A stretch of DNA of 11,492 bases from Conidiobolus incongruus B7586 (lineage: Eukaryota; Entomophthoromycota; Entomophthoromycetes; Entomophthorales; Conidiobolaceae). A program made the position numbers and the translations under genes. Positions within the stretch are counted from its first letter, which is position 1. Each line of letters opens with the position of its first letter. The stretch covers positions 1-11,492 of the forward strand of contig JNEM01006236.1 of the NCBI GenBank assembly GCA_000697335.1. The letters are read 5' to 3'. The notes under the pieces were generated by a model, which saw only the letters and a program-made list of their open reading frames with translations, ran no database searches and was not told the origin of the DNA. Positions 1 to 8,550 of the stretch are shown here, in pieces.

Positions 1-422
1 TTCATCCGTGATAGCCTATTTATGCCAACACTTTCCACTCAGTCCAAGAGAGGACTTTCTATTCTACTCTACAAATAAACCTTATTTTCCTACTAAAAAC
101 CTTCTCTCAAAACCTACTCATGGGGCCACTTATAGCTTCACTTGAGACATATTCTATTATCCGTTTGCATCCATCCCTATTGATACTCTGTGATTTTGCC
201 TTCCCAGTATGTCAAATCCTCACACTGCCACTACTACTGCTGATTTAGTCGCCCTCTTTAATGCCCCATTCAACAGTAATCATGGTCGGATAGCCAGGGA
301 ACTGATCATCGGCAGTCTACCTCAGTTTGTAGGCACAATGCTTCACAATCTGGCTTACACAATGGCTATGTCAGTATCCTCGATGACGCTCAAAGAGCTA
401 ATAACCGTGACATTCAATTTAA
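1..422 (+). other. Less AT-rich block abutting the tRNA; possible LTR-retroelement fragment
   Basis: This block is clearly richer in G and C than the DNA beyond the tRNA. The first 120 bases are CT- and A-rich and end in CTACTCA, and the next bases start TGGGGCC; an LTR end in CA followed by TGG is the layout of an LTR and primer-binding site, though this TGG segment does not look like a good match to a usual tRNA 3' end. A frame opens at the ATG at 209 and runs about 71 codons to the tRNA, as a gag start might after a short leader. No zinc knuckle, protease or polymerase motif is present, so the family cannot be named. If it is such an element it is only a broken fragment of it. A less likely alternative is an exon of a host gene, since CTTCCCAG at 200-207 would also serve as a 3' splice site. 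Confidence 0.25.
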
Positions 423-503
423 GACAAGATGGCCGAGTGGTTAAGGCGTGTGCCTAGAAAGCACATAGGATTTCCCGCGTAGGTTCAAATCCTGCTCTTG
501 TCG
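423..503 (+). tRNA. tRNA-Ser (anticodon AGA)
   Basis: The 81-nt sequence folds as a complete class II tRNA. The acceptor stem GACAAGA (423-429) pairs fully with TCTTGTC (496-502), and the discriminator is G503, as expected for serine. The D arm has GCC/GGC, the anticodon stem TGTGC pairs with GCACA, and the loop CTAGAAA places AGA at 456-458 as the anticodon, read as IGA after deamination and decoding TCT and related serine codons. A 13-nt variable arm (466-478) with a short hairpin precedes a T arm GTAGG/CCTGC with loop TTCAAAT. The internal promoter boxes are intact: A box at 430-440 and B box at 482-492. There is no intron. CCA is not encoded, as is usual in eukaryotes. Confidence 0.97.
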
Positions 504-514
504 TATACTTAGTA

Positions 515-522
515 TTTTTTTT
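515..522 (+). terminator. Pol III terminator of the tRNA-Ser gene
   Basis: A run of eight T residues begins 11 bases after the end of the mature tRNA. A T-run of this length is sufficient for RNA polymerase III termination and sits at the usual distance. Confidence 0.85.
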
Positions 523-1032
523 AATTTTCAATCAATTACACCTTTTTGAAATATTTTATATTTATTATTTTTTATTAAATTGTAATTATTATTAACCCTG
601 TAAATAAATTTCAATATTTAAAATTTACATCCCTTTAATAAAATTTAACATAAAATAAGGAATATACCATTTTGATAACCACATAATTCTATATTTTCAT
701 TCAATTATTATATTCAATGAAATATATGAATGAATTTGTTGATTTTTTTTTCAAAAATTCAATTGAAAACTGTTAATTGTAGAATGATTCAATAAATCAT
801 TCTGTTACCATTAGAATTGTCGAGTATAATTTTTAAATTGAAAATACTATTGATTGATTAATATTGTTTTAATTCAATTATTTTTTGCAATTTAGTTTCA
901 ATTTTTGGAAAAGATATCAACTTCAGATAATATTACCTTAATTGAAAGCATATAATAAAAAAGTTTTATTGTTATCAAAAACAAACTATATCAACAATAT
1001 TAAAGGTTATATATATGAATACCACATTTATC

Positions 1033-1056
1033 ATATATATATATATATATATATAT
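1033..1056. repeat. (AT)12 microsatellite
   Basis: Twelve uninterrupted AT units lie in an AT-rich spacer; a shorter TA tract sits just upstream near 1008-1017. The tract is self-complementary and likely length-variable. Nothing suggests a function. Confidence 0.95.
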
Positions 1057-1695
1057 GTTGATGATATAAGAACCTCTTAATAGTAGTTATTAGACTTCTC
1101 CATTATTGAGATAAATTAATATGCTATGCATCATAAGACTTTTATTGGTTTTAGGTGTTTCAGAAATAGGATCTATTGAATTAATAATAATTCCAACTCT
1201 ACAGTCACTCCTTCTATACCCTTAATTTCAGGTTTTTTAGGGATTTAAATTATAAATTTAATATTATTTATATTATTAATTTTTGCCGTTAATTATACTA
1301 AAATTTTTTTATTAAAATTTAATTTTTTTAAATTATATTAATAATATGTGGTGATATTATTTACTAACAATTTGATACCCCTAATAATTTCCACTTCATA
1401 ATTGGTTAAAATGATCCTTATTAAAAGCACACTAGAGGAATCAGTGAATACTATGTAAGAATTGCTTAGAATAAATAAACAACTATTGCAAAGTTTCAAA
1501 ACTAGGTAGAAAATCCATGGATTGAGAAATAGCATAAATCAATAATTACATTCAATTTGGTGAAAATATTGAGATAAGATATGATAATCCCCTTTTTATT
1601 ATTTGAAAATTTAATTGTCAGGAACAATTTTTAAAAGTCAGTCTATAATAATATGGTGGAAATTTTGTGACATATAACTTGAACAATCAAACAAG

Positions 1696-1702
1696 TATAA
1701 AT
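1696..1702 (+). promoter_or_regulatory. TATA-like box of the SDR gene
   Basis: TATAAAT lies 56 bases before the chosen start codon at 1758, within a modestly less AT-rich patch, and a pyrimidine-rich stretch (CATTTCACTTTTT) follows. In DNA this rich in A and T such a word is common by chance, so the call rests on position only. Confidence 0.3.
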
Positions 1703-1757
1703 TGGAACCATTTCACTTTTTAAACACTATTAATTATTTAATCATAAAAAATATTAA

Positions 1758-2950
1758 ATGAAAATGATAGATGAAAAATATGTAACCAAAAGGACGGTGA
1801 TGATAACAGGATGTGGCAAAGGCAGTATCGGAAGTGCGTTAGCTATACAATTTGCTAAATTGAATTATAAAGTGTTTGCTACTAATTTGGCTGTAACGGA
1901 AATGTCAGAATTGAGTAGTTTTAATGATATTGTTATTATGGAAATGGATGTGACGAATGTTCATCAAATTAATGAAGTCGTTCAGTCTATTCAATCTCAG
2001 TGTGCCAGTATTGATATATTGATCAATTGCGCGGGCGTATTTTATAGTGACGTTATTTTGAATGCTGATGACAGTATTTTGGATATGTTGTTTAATGTCA
2101 ATTTCAAAGGTACTTTTAACGTTTGTAAGGTGGTTGTACCCATTATGGTAACTGAATACTGTTTGAATGTTGCATCTAACATATTTTAATATTAATGTAA
2201 TTCTAGATAAACCAAGGATTTGGCACAATAGTTAATATGTCGAGCGATACATCAATGCTAACTTCAAAGTGGGCAGGTAATACTATGCTTTTAAATATTG
2301 AGTTTTTAGTTAATTGAATATTAGGAATATTTAATTCTATTGAATTGGGATTAAAACAAATGGTTAGGAGTTTTAAATTAGAAGTGACAGGGTTTAACTT
2401 AGATTGGATCCTTGTTCAACCAAAGTAATACTGATATAACTAAATATTCAACATCTTATTAATGAACGATAATAGACGAATTCAGTCCAATTTCACCAAA
2501 AACCAATTACAATCTAACGATTTAATAACTTCGAACTCACCATTTACCAATATTCAATCCTCAATTGCAATGAACCAACCCAATTATAATGATTTTATGA
2601 CAAGAGAACAATTCTCCAAGGAACTAGTGATTCAAATCTTAAAAAGAACTGACATCCGATACCAATACTACTACTTCCTAACGAACCCCATCAACCTTAT
2701 CGTTTACATAATCTTCTACGCATTGTGCTACATCTTCCCAACCCTAGCACCTATTTGGCAATTTTTCAAAACTCAATTCTGGTACTTACCGCCCGAAATT
2801 GTGATTGGAGATTCCTTCTCAAGCCAAATTGGTCGATTTTTCTTCAATTGTCTTCCCCAAAATTATCAAACTTTGTTACTTTGGATCGATTGGGGCCTTC
2901 AGAATTTGAATTATGATAATAATGGTGCCAACCTCAAAGATTTTAAATAG
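1758..2950 (+). CDS. Ayr1-like short-chain dehydrogenase, four exons, catalytic Tyr and Lys replaced
   Basis: Exons 1758-2147, 2207-2276, 2325-2424 and 2476-2950 join in frame to 344 residues. The family (fungal Ayr1, 1-acyl-DHAP reductase, and related classical SDRs at ER and lipid droplets) is seen from TGCGKGSIG at residues 17-25 (dinucleotide loop), DVTN at 64-67, NCAG at 90-93, NVNFKGTF at 113-120 with the structural/catalytic Asn115, GTIVNMSS at 136-143 with Ser143, the WAGIF strand-helix junction, and VQPxxIQSNF near 184-193. A hydrophobic segment at about 256-284 would anchor it in a membrane, as in Ayr1 relatives; a further tail of about 60 residues makes it longer than yeast Ayr1 (about 297). 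Phe156 and Glu160 stand where the family has the catalytic Tyr and Lys (13 and 17 residues after Ser143), the ATxR arginine that favours NADPH is absent (ATNL at 41-44), and the PG motif reads PK. The start ATG at 1758 is the first in frame; Met3 at 1764 is an alternative. The reading frame is otherwise undamaged, so I infer a diverged or catalytically dead protein rather than a recent pseudogene. Confidence 0.87.
2148..2206 (+). other. Intron 1 of the SDR gene (59 bp)
   Basis: Donor GTAACT, branch-like CTAAC at 2176-2180, and acceptor TTCTAG. It lies in phase 0 after Met130. Reading through it would turn the protein into an unrelated tail that stops near 2187, whereas splicing continues directly into the conserved GTIVNMSS strand. 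Confidence 0.9.
2277..2324 (+). other. Intron 2 of the SDR gene (48 bp)
   Basis: Donor GTAATA, branch-like TTAAT at 2310-2314, and acceptor ATTAG. It splits the codon of Gly154 in phase 1 and restores the WAGIF motif across the junction. Two upstream AG dinucleotides inside the intron would each lead to an early stop, so this acceptor is favoured. Confidence 0.88.
2425..2475 (+). other. Intron 3 of the SDR gene (51 bp)
   Basis: Donor GTAATA, branch candidates near 2437-2444 (TAACTAAA) and 2457-2463 (TATTAAT), and acceptor AATAG. Without splicing the frame stops at once after VQPK; with splicing it continues as VQPKRIQSNFT, which matches the SNF/SNx stretch that follows the PG motif in Ayr1-type SDRs, and then into the membrane-anchor region. 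The ATG at 2462 falls inside this intron and is not a true start under this model. Confidence 0.82.
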
Positions 2951-3674
2951 TTTTTTTAGTGGTGAAAAAAATATTTTTATTCAATTAAATTATATTATAT
3001 AAATTTTTAATTATTACTTATAATTATTAAATTTGGATCTAGCAGGAAATGGCTTGTGATTTTTATATACATTCCTCAACCATTTGTTTATCTTGTTTTT
3101 AAATTGTATTACAAATTAGATTAACCTTTTTTAAAATCCGATTTTAATATTATAATTTTAATATTTATGAAAAAGAATACCTAATGATGATGACTTATCA
3201 TTGCATAACATCTCTTCTGTTTCTAAATACACTTCGTATATATATTAATCATCTTTTTATAAAATTACATTGTTTAAATATTTAAGACATATTGATGTAA
3301 ATTTGTCAATGATAATATTCCTTCAGTTCAATTGTCACAAATGTTTCCGTCACTGAATCTATTAATATATCTTAGCAATACGCTCTGTATATCATTTTTT
3401 TATTTGTATTTATATTATTAAATAGATTGATTTCATTTTAATTGAATGGAATAATATTTTAAATAATTGATTTTGTAATCTATATAATAACTTAATAAGA
3501 TTATTATAGTGTTTATATTAGTATAAATATTTTTATTCACTAGATTTGAAATATAAATTGATAATTTATTTCAGTTTTTAAAATTATTTTTCAACAATAT
3601 TAATTTATAATTTATTTTATAATAATAGATTTAAAATCCCAATTTATCAATCTATTCAAAGTATATTATGGAGA
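2951..3674. other. AT-rich spacer downstream of the SDR gene
   Basis: No gene can be supported. Patches near 3040-3120 and 3180-3390 are a little richer in G and C, and the minus strand has an open stretch of about 30 codons near 3158-3245, no longer than chance allows here. These could be worn remains of coding sequence next to the decayed gene beyond it. Both neighbouring transcription units point into this spacer, so it should contain their 3' ends. Confidence 0.5.
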
Positions 3675-4540
3675 TTAATTCCTCAAATATTCTTTTAAAT
3701 AAAAATTAAAAGTAGATGTTAATTGACTAGTATTAACCACAAAGCTATAAAAACGATTACCAATACAATCAATTTGAAGATATTCTTTATTGTGACTTAG
3801 TATATATAACCCTTTATAGTTTTTTGGGAGAAAGCAAAAAGTCAACTCTGGTAAATCCTTAGTAAAAATGGCAGTATTTTTTGCACCTTGATCACATTTA
3901 AAACTTATATACCCATCGTCTGGTGAATATATGTAAATTTTGCTATCTATTCTCTTGAATTGATAATCGAACCCATATTAGAAATTGAATTCAAATAATA
4001 TAAACTCTCTTGGATCTTCACCCTAGAAATCATTTTCACGAGAAGCTTAATCATGAATCATATTGAAGGATATAACTTAAGAGATTAACACCTTCTTCTG
4101 AAATATACTTATTTCCATTAGTGTTGTCATCTATTATTTTTTATATTTTAGAGATGCTGAACTGCCAGCGTGCTACACAAACCAAATTATGAAAATCCAG
4201 CAGCTTGTTCTATATCATAATCTTTAAAGTTTCCATTCAATTATCCATCCAGATACCTCAATTTGAATTATCTGATATTGCTAGTTTGGAGTATGATCAA
4301 AGGATCAAAACCCTCTATATCATTACTGATAGTGGATACATCATCTCACATCATAATATATTGTTCTTATATTACAAACGATAAACTTAATTGATTTTTT
4401 GACAGTTAAATTTTGAACACTTTGAAAGGTTATCATCAGCTTTAATTGGAATGTTTTCAGTAACTTTAAAAGCTTTCAACGTCCTAGATATAAAAAGAAA
4501 CATTCCTTCATCCTCACCAAACCAAATTGTGAGAGCTACA
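3675..4540 (-). pseudogene. Probable decayed protein gene of unknown family
   Basis: This 0.9-kb island is visibly less AT-rich than both flanks. Read on the minus strand it holds protein-like stretches. The clearest is open for 100 codons from 3977 to the stop at 3675, with a balanced composition, four Cys, and beta-rich wording such as KIYIYSPDDGYISFKCDQG and GLYILSHNKEYLQIDCIGN. Its style recalls beta-trefoil or lectin-like repeats, but I do not recognise a family. A second stretch of about 45 codons near 4415-4535 begins around TIWFGEDEGMFLF. The pieces lie in different frames with stops between, there is no good start codon, and no set of introns of the local type clearly links them, so a worn-out gene is the best reading. 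A live gene with unusual introns, or coincidence, remain possible. Confidence 0.42.
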
Positions 4541-5482
4541 ATGCTAAATTATTTTAATCACTTTATATATTTATATTACTCTTATATCCTAAGAGTCTGA
4601 ATAACATACTTAATTTTGGTCAAAATTTAGAAATATTAGAAATTACTTTAAATAATATTTTTGTATAATTTATTTAAAAATTAGAATATCATAATCTTAT
4701 AAAATTTGAGTTTTGTAAAAAAAAAATTAAGTGTTGCATATAAATAATGACTGTAATAAGTTTTCATAATATATCCTCCAATCAAAAATATATGCCTTTT
4801 AAGAATTTAAAATAAAATATATTTGAATATTATTAACAAGTAGATATAATATATTTTATCAGATGATCACCAATATAACAATTCCTTGGAATATAAATTG
4901 ATAGTTAATTATTCTAATGATTAAAGCTTATATTTTGAAAGTATCATTTTTTTAAAACTTAAAAAATTAATATAAAATCTATTAAATAACTTTAAAATCT
5001 TTATAAACATTTTTAACTATAAATTATTATATTAAATAAAATAGAATTATTTATTTCATTATTTATTAGATGGAAATAATATTAATATTTTAATAAAAGT
5101 TAGGTAAATATTTATTAATTTAAAATTTATATTAAAAGTTAATTTTTGAATGGATAAAAATATAAAATGATAATTAACTAAATCAAAATCAATATCTACA
5201 ATCCAAAGCTTGGAATTATATTTACTTGAACTATCTTACACCTATATATTATACAATATAAATTTTTCCTTTTCAGGATTGTGTTTGAAATATATAGTTA
5301 AATCAAAAATACTAAATTTGAATTCACTTATCTTGGGACAAAATTATTCATGGCTTTGTTATACTAGAAAATAGTAATAAATTGAATGATTTATCAAGTA
5401 ATTTTTTATTTAAAGATAATTCAAATATTAATATTAATGCATAGATATAACATATGGTAATAAATTTTAAATAGAATCCTAT
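4541..5482. other. AT-rich spacer downstream of the arrestin gene
   Basis: Nothing gene-like is visible on either strand. The sequence is dominated by A/T runs and short AT words, with isolated less AT-rich words near 5195-5350. The part nearest 5482 should hold the 3' untranslated region of the arrestin gene. Confidence 0.6.
5405..5410 (-). promoter_or_regulatory. Possible poly(A) signal of the arrestin gene
   Basis: AATAAA on the minus strand lies about 73 bases beyond the arrestin stop codon, a usual distance. The word is frequent by chance in DNA of this composition. Confidence 0.3.
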
Positions 5483-8400
5483 TTAGTCATGATTTTGGGC
5501 CATTTGAGCGGATCGTTTGGCCTTTAGCTTTTGTTTAATTTTAGATCTGGAACTCAAGCCTGATGCAACACTTGGGACTGGACTTCTTACTTGAGGAGAA
5601 TTTTGAAGTGAAGCCATGAGAGTTGCCATCTGCTCCTGGAGCATGTGTAATTGCTTTTCGAGATTAGCTGAGTTGCTGTATTCCATGGGACTGGCGACAG
5701 TTTCATGGGATGAGCTGGCTGATGCTTCTTTTGAGAGAGGCGATGGGGTTGCTGGGATAGAGTCTTCCTTGGGGCGTGCAGGCTTTACTTGCACTGATCT
5801 GCGAGAGCGAATTGCCTTACTGCTGACGCGCTTGACGGGAAATATGGGTTGAGCCATCTTTTTAAGCTCCTCTTCAGATGTGTGTACAGCAGGTTGAGGA
5901 AGCGTTGGAGTGTTTTCGGTATCCCAATTGTATTGCTTTTCTTCCTGTGGAGGTTTATCATCGTCAGCAGACATCGCATGGATTGATTGCATGAAACCCG
6001 CTGATGTCATTGATCCTGTAGAAGAAGTGACTGTTGCAATGGTTTCTGAGCGTTTCAGCGTCGTCTCGTAATTGGATTGAGTGATTGGTTGGATTGACAA
6101 ATCAGCATTTGGAGGCTGGAATGTATCTGAGGTCAAAGGAGCGCGGGCAATTTGTGACGACGATGAATCAGCTGGCTTTTCTTCAATTACAGGAACTGAA
6201 GCCAAGTTGTTAGGGCTTGGGCCGAATGTAGATGTGGAGGAACGATTTGTACGAGAGTCGCGACGAATTGCTTTTGATCTTGAGACACTCGTCTTGCGGA
6301 GAGGTTCGTTAGTAATGAATGGATTATTCGAGCGGTGTTCTGGAGAAGTGGATAATGGAACGCCGTTTGTCTGTTTAGAAAGAGTGCTGGGAGCTGATGA
6401 AATCTGCACCATTTGCTGGTGGTGAGAAGTGTTGACTGAAGAAGCGGACTTTTTCTTATCATGAGCTCCATCAAATTCGGGATTATCAGTTGTTACTTCA
6501 GTTGTAACAGGCTCTGGAACTACATAGTACACTTTACCGTTGATTACAATCTTTTCCATTTGATTTGTTTCAGTTGGTTTGGTGCTTGGTGCAGCCTCAG
6601 GTATGGGCTCAGATACTGAAATTGGAGCTTTATGAATTTCAGACAAGTTGTCCACTTTTTCAGAGATTGAATAATCCTTAAGCCATTGGAAGGACTTGTC
6701 ACCTTCGAGCATGTCCATTAAAGAGGTAGTATCTGTAAGAGGCTGAGTATCGGGAAGAGGTTCAGATTTTACTCGTTCAGTAGATTGTGCTACAACGGAA
6801 GTTGTTGGATTAAAGGTTGGTGGAGGTTTTCTGCCTTGAATAGGTGTGACTGAGCGGAAAAGTGCTGGTTCTTGCTTGACTGAGGCTGGCTCGGAAGGAA
6901 CTGCAGATACAGTTGACTGTTTGGGTTGCCTTGATGTTTCGCGTAAAGATTCATATGAGTCCATCGAATCTGGAGTTGCAGGTCGCACTGGCTCAGCGAA
7001 GGTAGTTTTAAGCACTCTTGGATTTGCAATCACATCAGGAGGCATTTCGAGAGGTGGAGTTGGAGGAGCTGAGTTAGGGATCAGGAAGGGAATGGGATCA
7101 ATAAACGACGAAGGATGGGATATATACAGGGGTAAATCAACTTCAAAATTTTGGTTCAAATTTGAGGAAACCATAACCTTAATAAAATAAGAGATTTGGA
7201 TAATTGAAGTATTTCTGAGAGAGAGACACCCAATTGGAATATTCATTGCAACCATTACAAGGCGATCCTGCTTAGGCTCAAACTTATAATCTTCATCGTC
7301 AAAGATAGCTTCAGTAATTAGCTTTGGAGTAGCATCAGCACCAAGTTTATTGGGACCAACAAGTAGATCTGACTGAGCGGAGACTTTCTTCCACAATGAG
7401 AGTCTAATCCCCTGCACTTTCTTTGTGGACTGATTCTTGATTAAAACACGGATATATGCAAGGCCTCCCGCAAACACTAAGCCACGAACTAATTCAGCCC
7501 ACATCTCCACGTAATTAGATCCACCGAGAAAGAGTTTCTTTTTCACTTCATTTTGTACTCCCATTTCTCTGTACTTGGAGATTTCTTCAGGATTCCATAC
7601 CTCATATATAGTGACTGGTTTGGAGAATGTGACATTATGTTTGTAAATCCCAATTTTTGCAGAAACTAAACCTTCAACCTTGTATTCAATCTTTCCCACA
7701 CCTGTGGTGACTGAGTTGGGTAAAGTATCAGCAAGTTTGAGGGCGAAAGGGAAACTGGTCTTGCCCTTGAGAGCAACCCAGTAACCTTCTAAATCGGGCT
7801 GTATATTTTGGTTGACAGCCTCACAGAAGTGCTGGCTATCCTGAATAATAAGGTTGGTCTTATAGAAAACTCTACTATTTCTCGATACTTTAACTTTTTC
7901 GTTGGAATTAGGTGCTTGTTCAATCCTTAATTCTAATAAAATAACATTTGAGTCTATTGAATAATTAATGAAATTTATTACTTACCTTCATAACCCGTGA
8001 CTTCCAATTGAATATCCCCGAGCTTGATAACTTCGTTGGATATACAAGTAAGTTCAATTCGACCCGTAAGTAAAGAACCTGCGGTATACAAAGGCTGATC
8101 GAAATAGATATTTATTTTAACTTTGGACTTTTTTAATGTTGGTAGCCCTAGAGAATGCGATTTTTTATGCGTTTTAGAATTGACTGTGGTTGTTGAAGGC
8201 GGAGGCTGTGTACTATATACAGTGGAAGGTCTAGTAGCCTGGTTAGGAGTGATTTTTGACTCATGTGGCAAAGTAGTAGGAGTATGCTGCGGCGGATTAT
8301 TCTGAACAGAAGGAGCAGGTTGCGGTACTGGAGCTGAAGTGGAAGGGTTTTGAAAAGTAGGAGGAGTATAACTGAAACCCGAGTGAGACCTGGTATATGG

Positions 8401-8550
8401 ATTACCGTTTGTAGAAGGCGGCGGCTGAGACTGAAAAGACAGATTATTATCAAAATAGGGCGATCTAGATCTAGGAGGAGGGTCAATACTACTATTGAAA
8501 GAAGTATCGTTCCAATTATGTTTGGAAGAGCCCTTAGACTTTGAGAGCAT
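5483..8550 (-). CDS. Alpha-arrestin (ART-type trafficking adaptor), two exons
   Basis: Exons 8550-7986 and 7932-5483 join in frame to 1004 residues. Alpha-arrestins recruit a HECT ubiquitin ligase (Rsp5/Nedd4 class) to membrane transporters and receptors and so drive their endocytosis. Residues 1-140 are Pro/Ser-rich and disordered. The arrestin N fold spans about 143-306, starting KVKINIYFDQPLYTAGSLLTG, with FPFALKLADTLPNS and KIEYKVEGLVSAK late in the fold. The arrestin C fold spans about 324-462 (VEMWAELVRGLVFAGG, IIQISYFIKVMV, FEVDLPLYISHP). The remaining 540 residues are a Ser/Thr/Pro tail with short ordered-looking islands (FQWLKDYS at 603-610, VINGKVYYVVPEP at 651-663), two basic SKAIR motifs (741 and 893), a predicted short amphipathic helix at 945-965 and a basic end (984-996). 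I chose the ATG at 8550; the frame is open upstream to 8592 but without an ATG. No PPxY motif is visible. Fold assignment is firm; the specific cargo is unknown. Confidence 0.93.
7933..7985 (-). other. Intron of the arrestin gene (53 bp)
   Basis: On the minus strand the donor is GTAAGT, a TTAAT branch-like word lies in the middle, and the acceptor is TTATTAG. It interrupts the codon of Glu189 in phase 1. Splicing joins LEVTGYE to LRIEQAPNSNEKV and then to NSRVFYKTNLII, which is the expected strand order of an arrestin N fold. The intron is AT-rich compared with both exons. Confidence 0.93.

Larger units (their letters stand above)
523..1757. other. AT-rich spacer without a supportable gene
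   Basis: This stretch between the tRNA and the SDR gene is mostly homopolymer A/T tracts and short AT words. Slightly less AT-rich patches occur near 1120-1240 and 1345-1540. The second has a 65-codon open frame on the minus strand, but its composition (many Ile, Leu and Tyr) is what AT-rich noise gives, and no family is recognisable. A plausible promoter of the downstream gene occupies its last 100 bases. Confidence 0.6.

Noticed and set aside
423-457. Continuation of the frame from 209 into the tRNA
   Set aside because: The last 11 codons and stop lie inside a perfectly folded tRNA-Ser, so they are not evidence of a host protein that ends there.
1121-1290. Possible mitochondrial-like insertion, from hydrophobic wording (TPSIPLISGFLGI) on the plus strand
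   Set aside because: The stretch is short, interrupted, and does not match any mitochondrial protein I can name; AT-rich DNA commonly gives such wording.
1338-1535. 65-codon open frame on the minus strand
   Set aside because: Its residues are almost all those favoured by AT-rich DNA, no domain or motif is visible, and lengths like this occur by chance in the window.
2462-2950. Independent 162-residue membrane protein starting at the ATG at 2462
   Set aside because: The ATG lies inside intron 3 of the SDR gene, and the downstream part continues the SDR in frame with family-specific motifs.
5616-7190. Plus-strand open stretches opposite the arrestin tail and C fold
   Set aside because: They are antisense readings of a long, less AT-rich coding exon and show no domains of their own.
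8123-8544. Plus-strand and other-frame open stretches opposite arrestin exon 1
   Set aside because: They are antisense or shifted readings of the Pro/Ser-rich head, whose composition keeps the other frames open.
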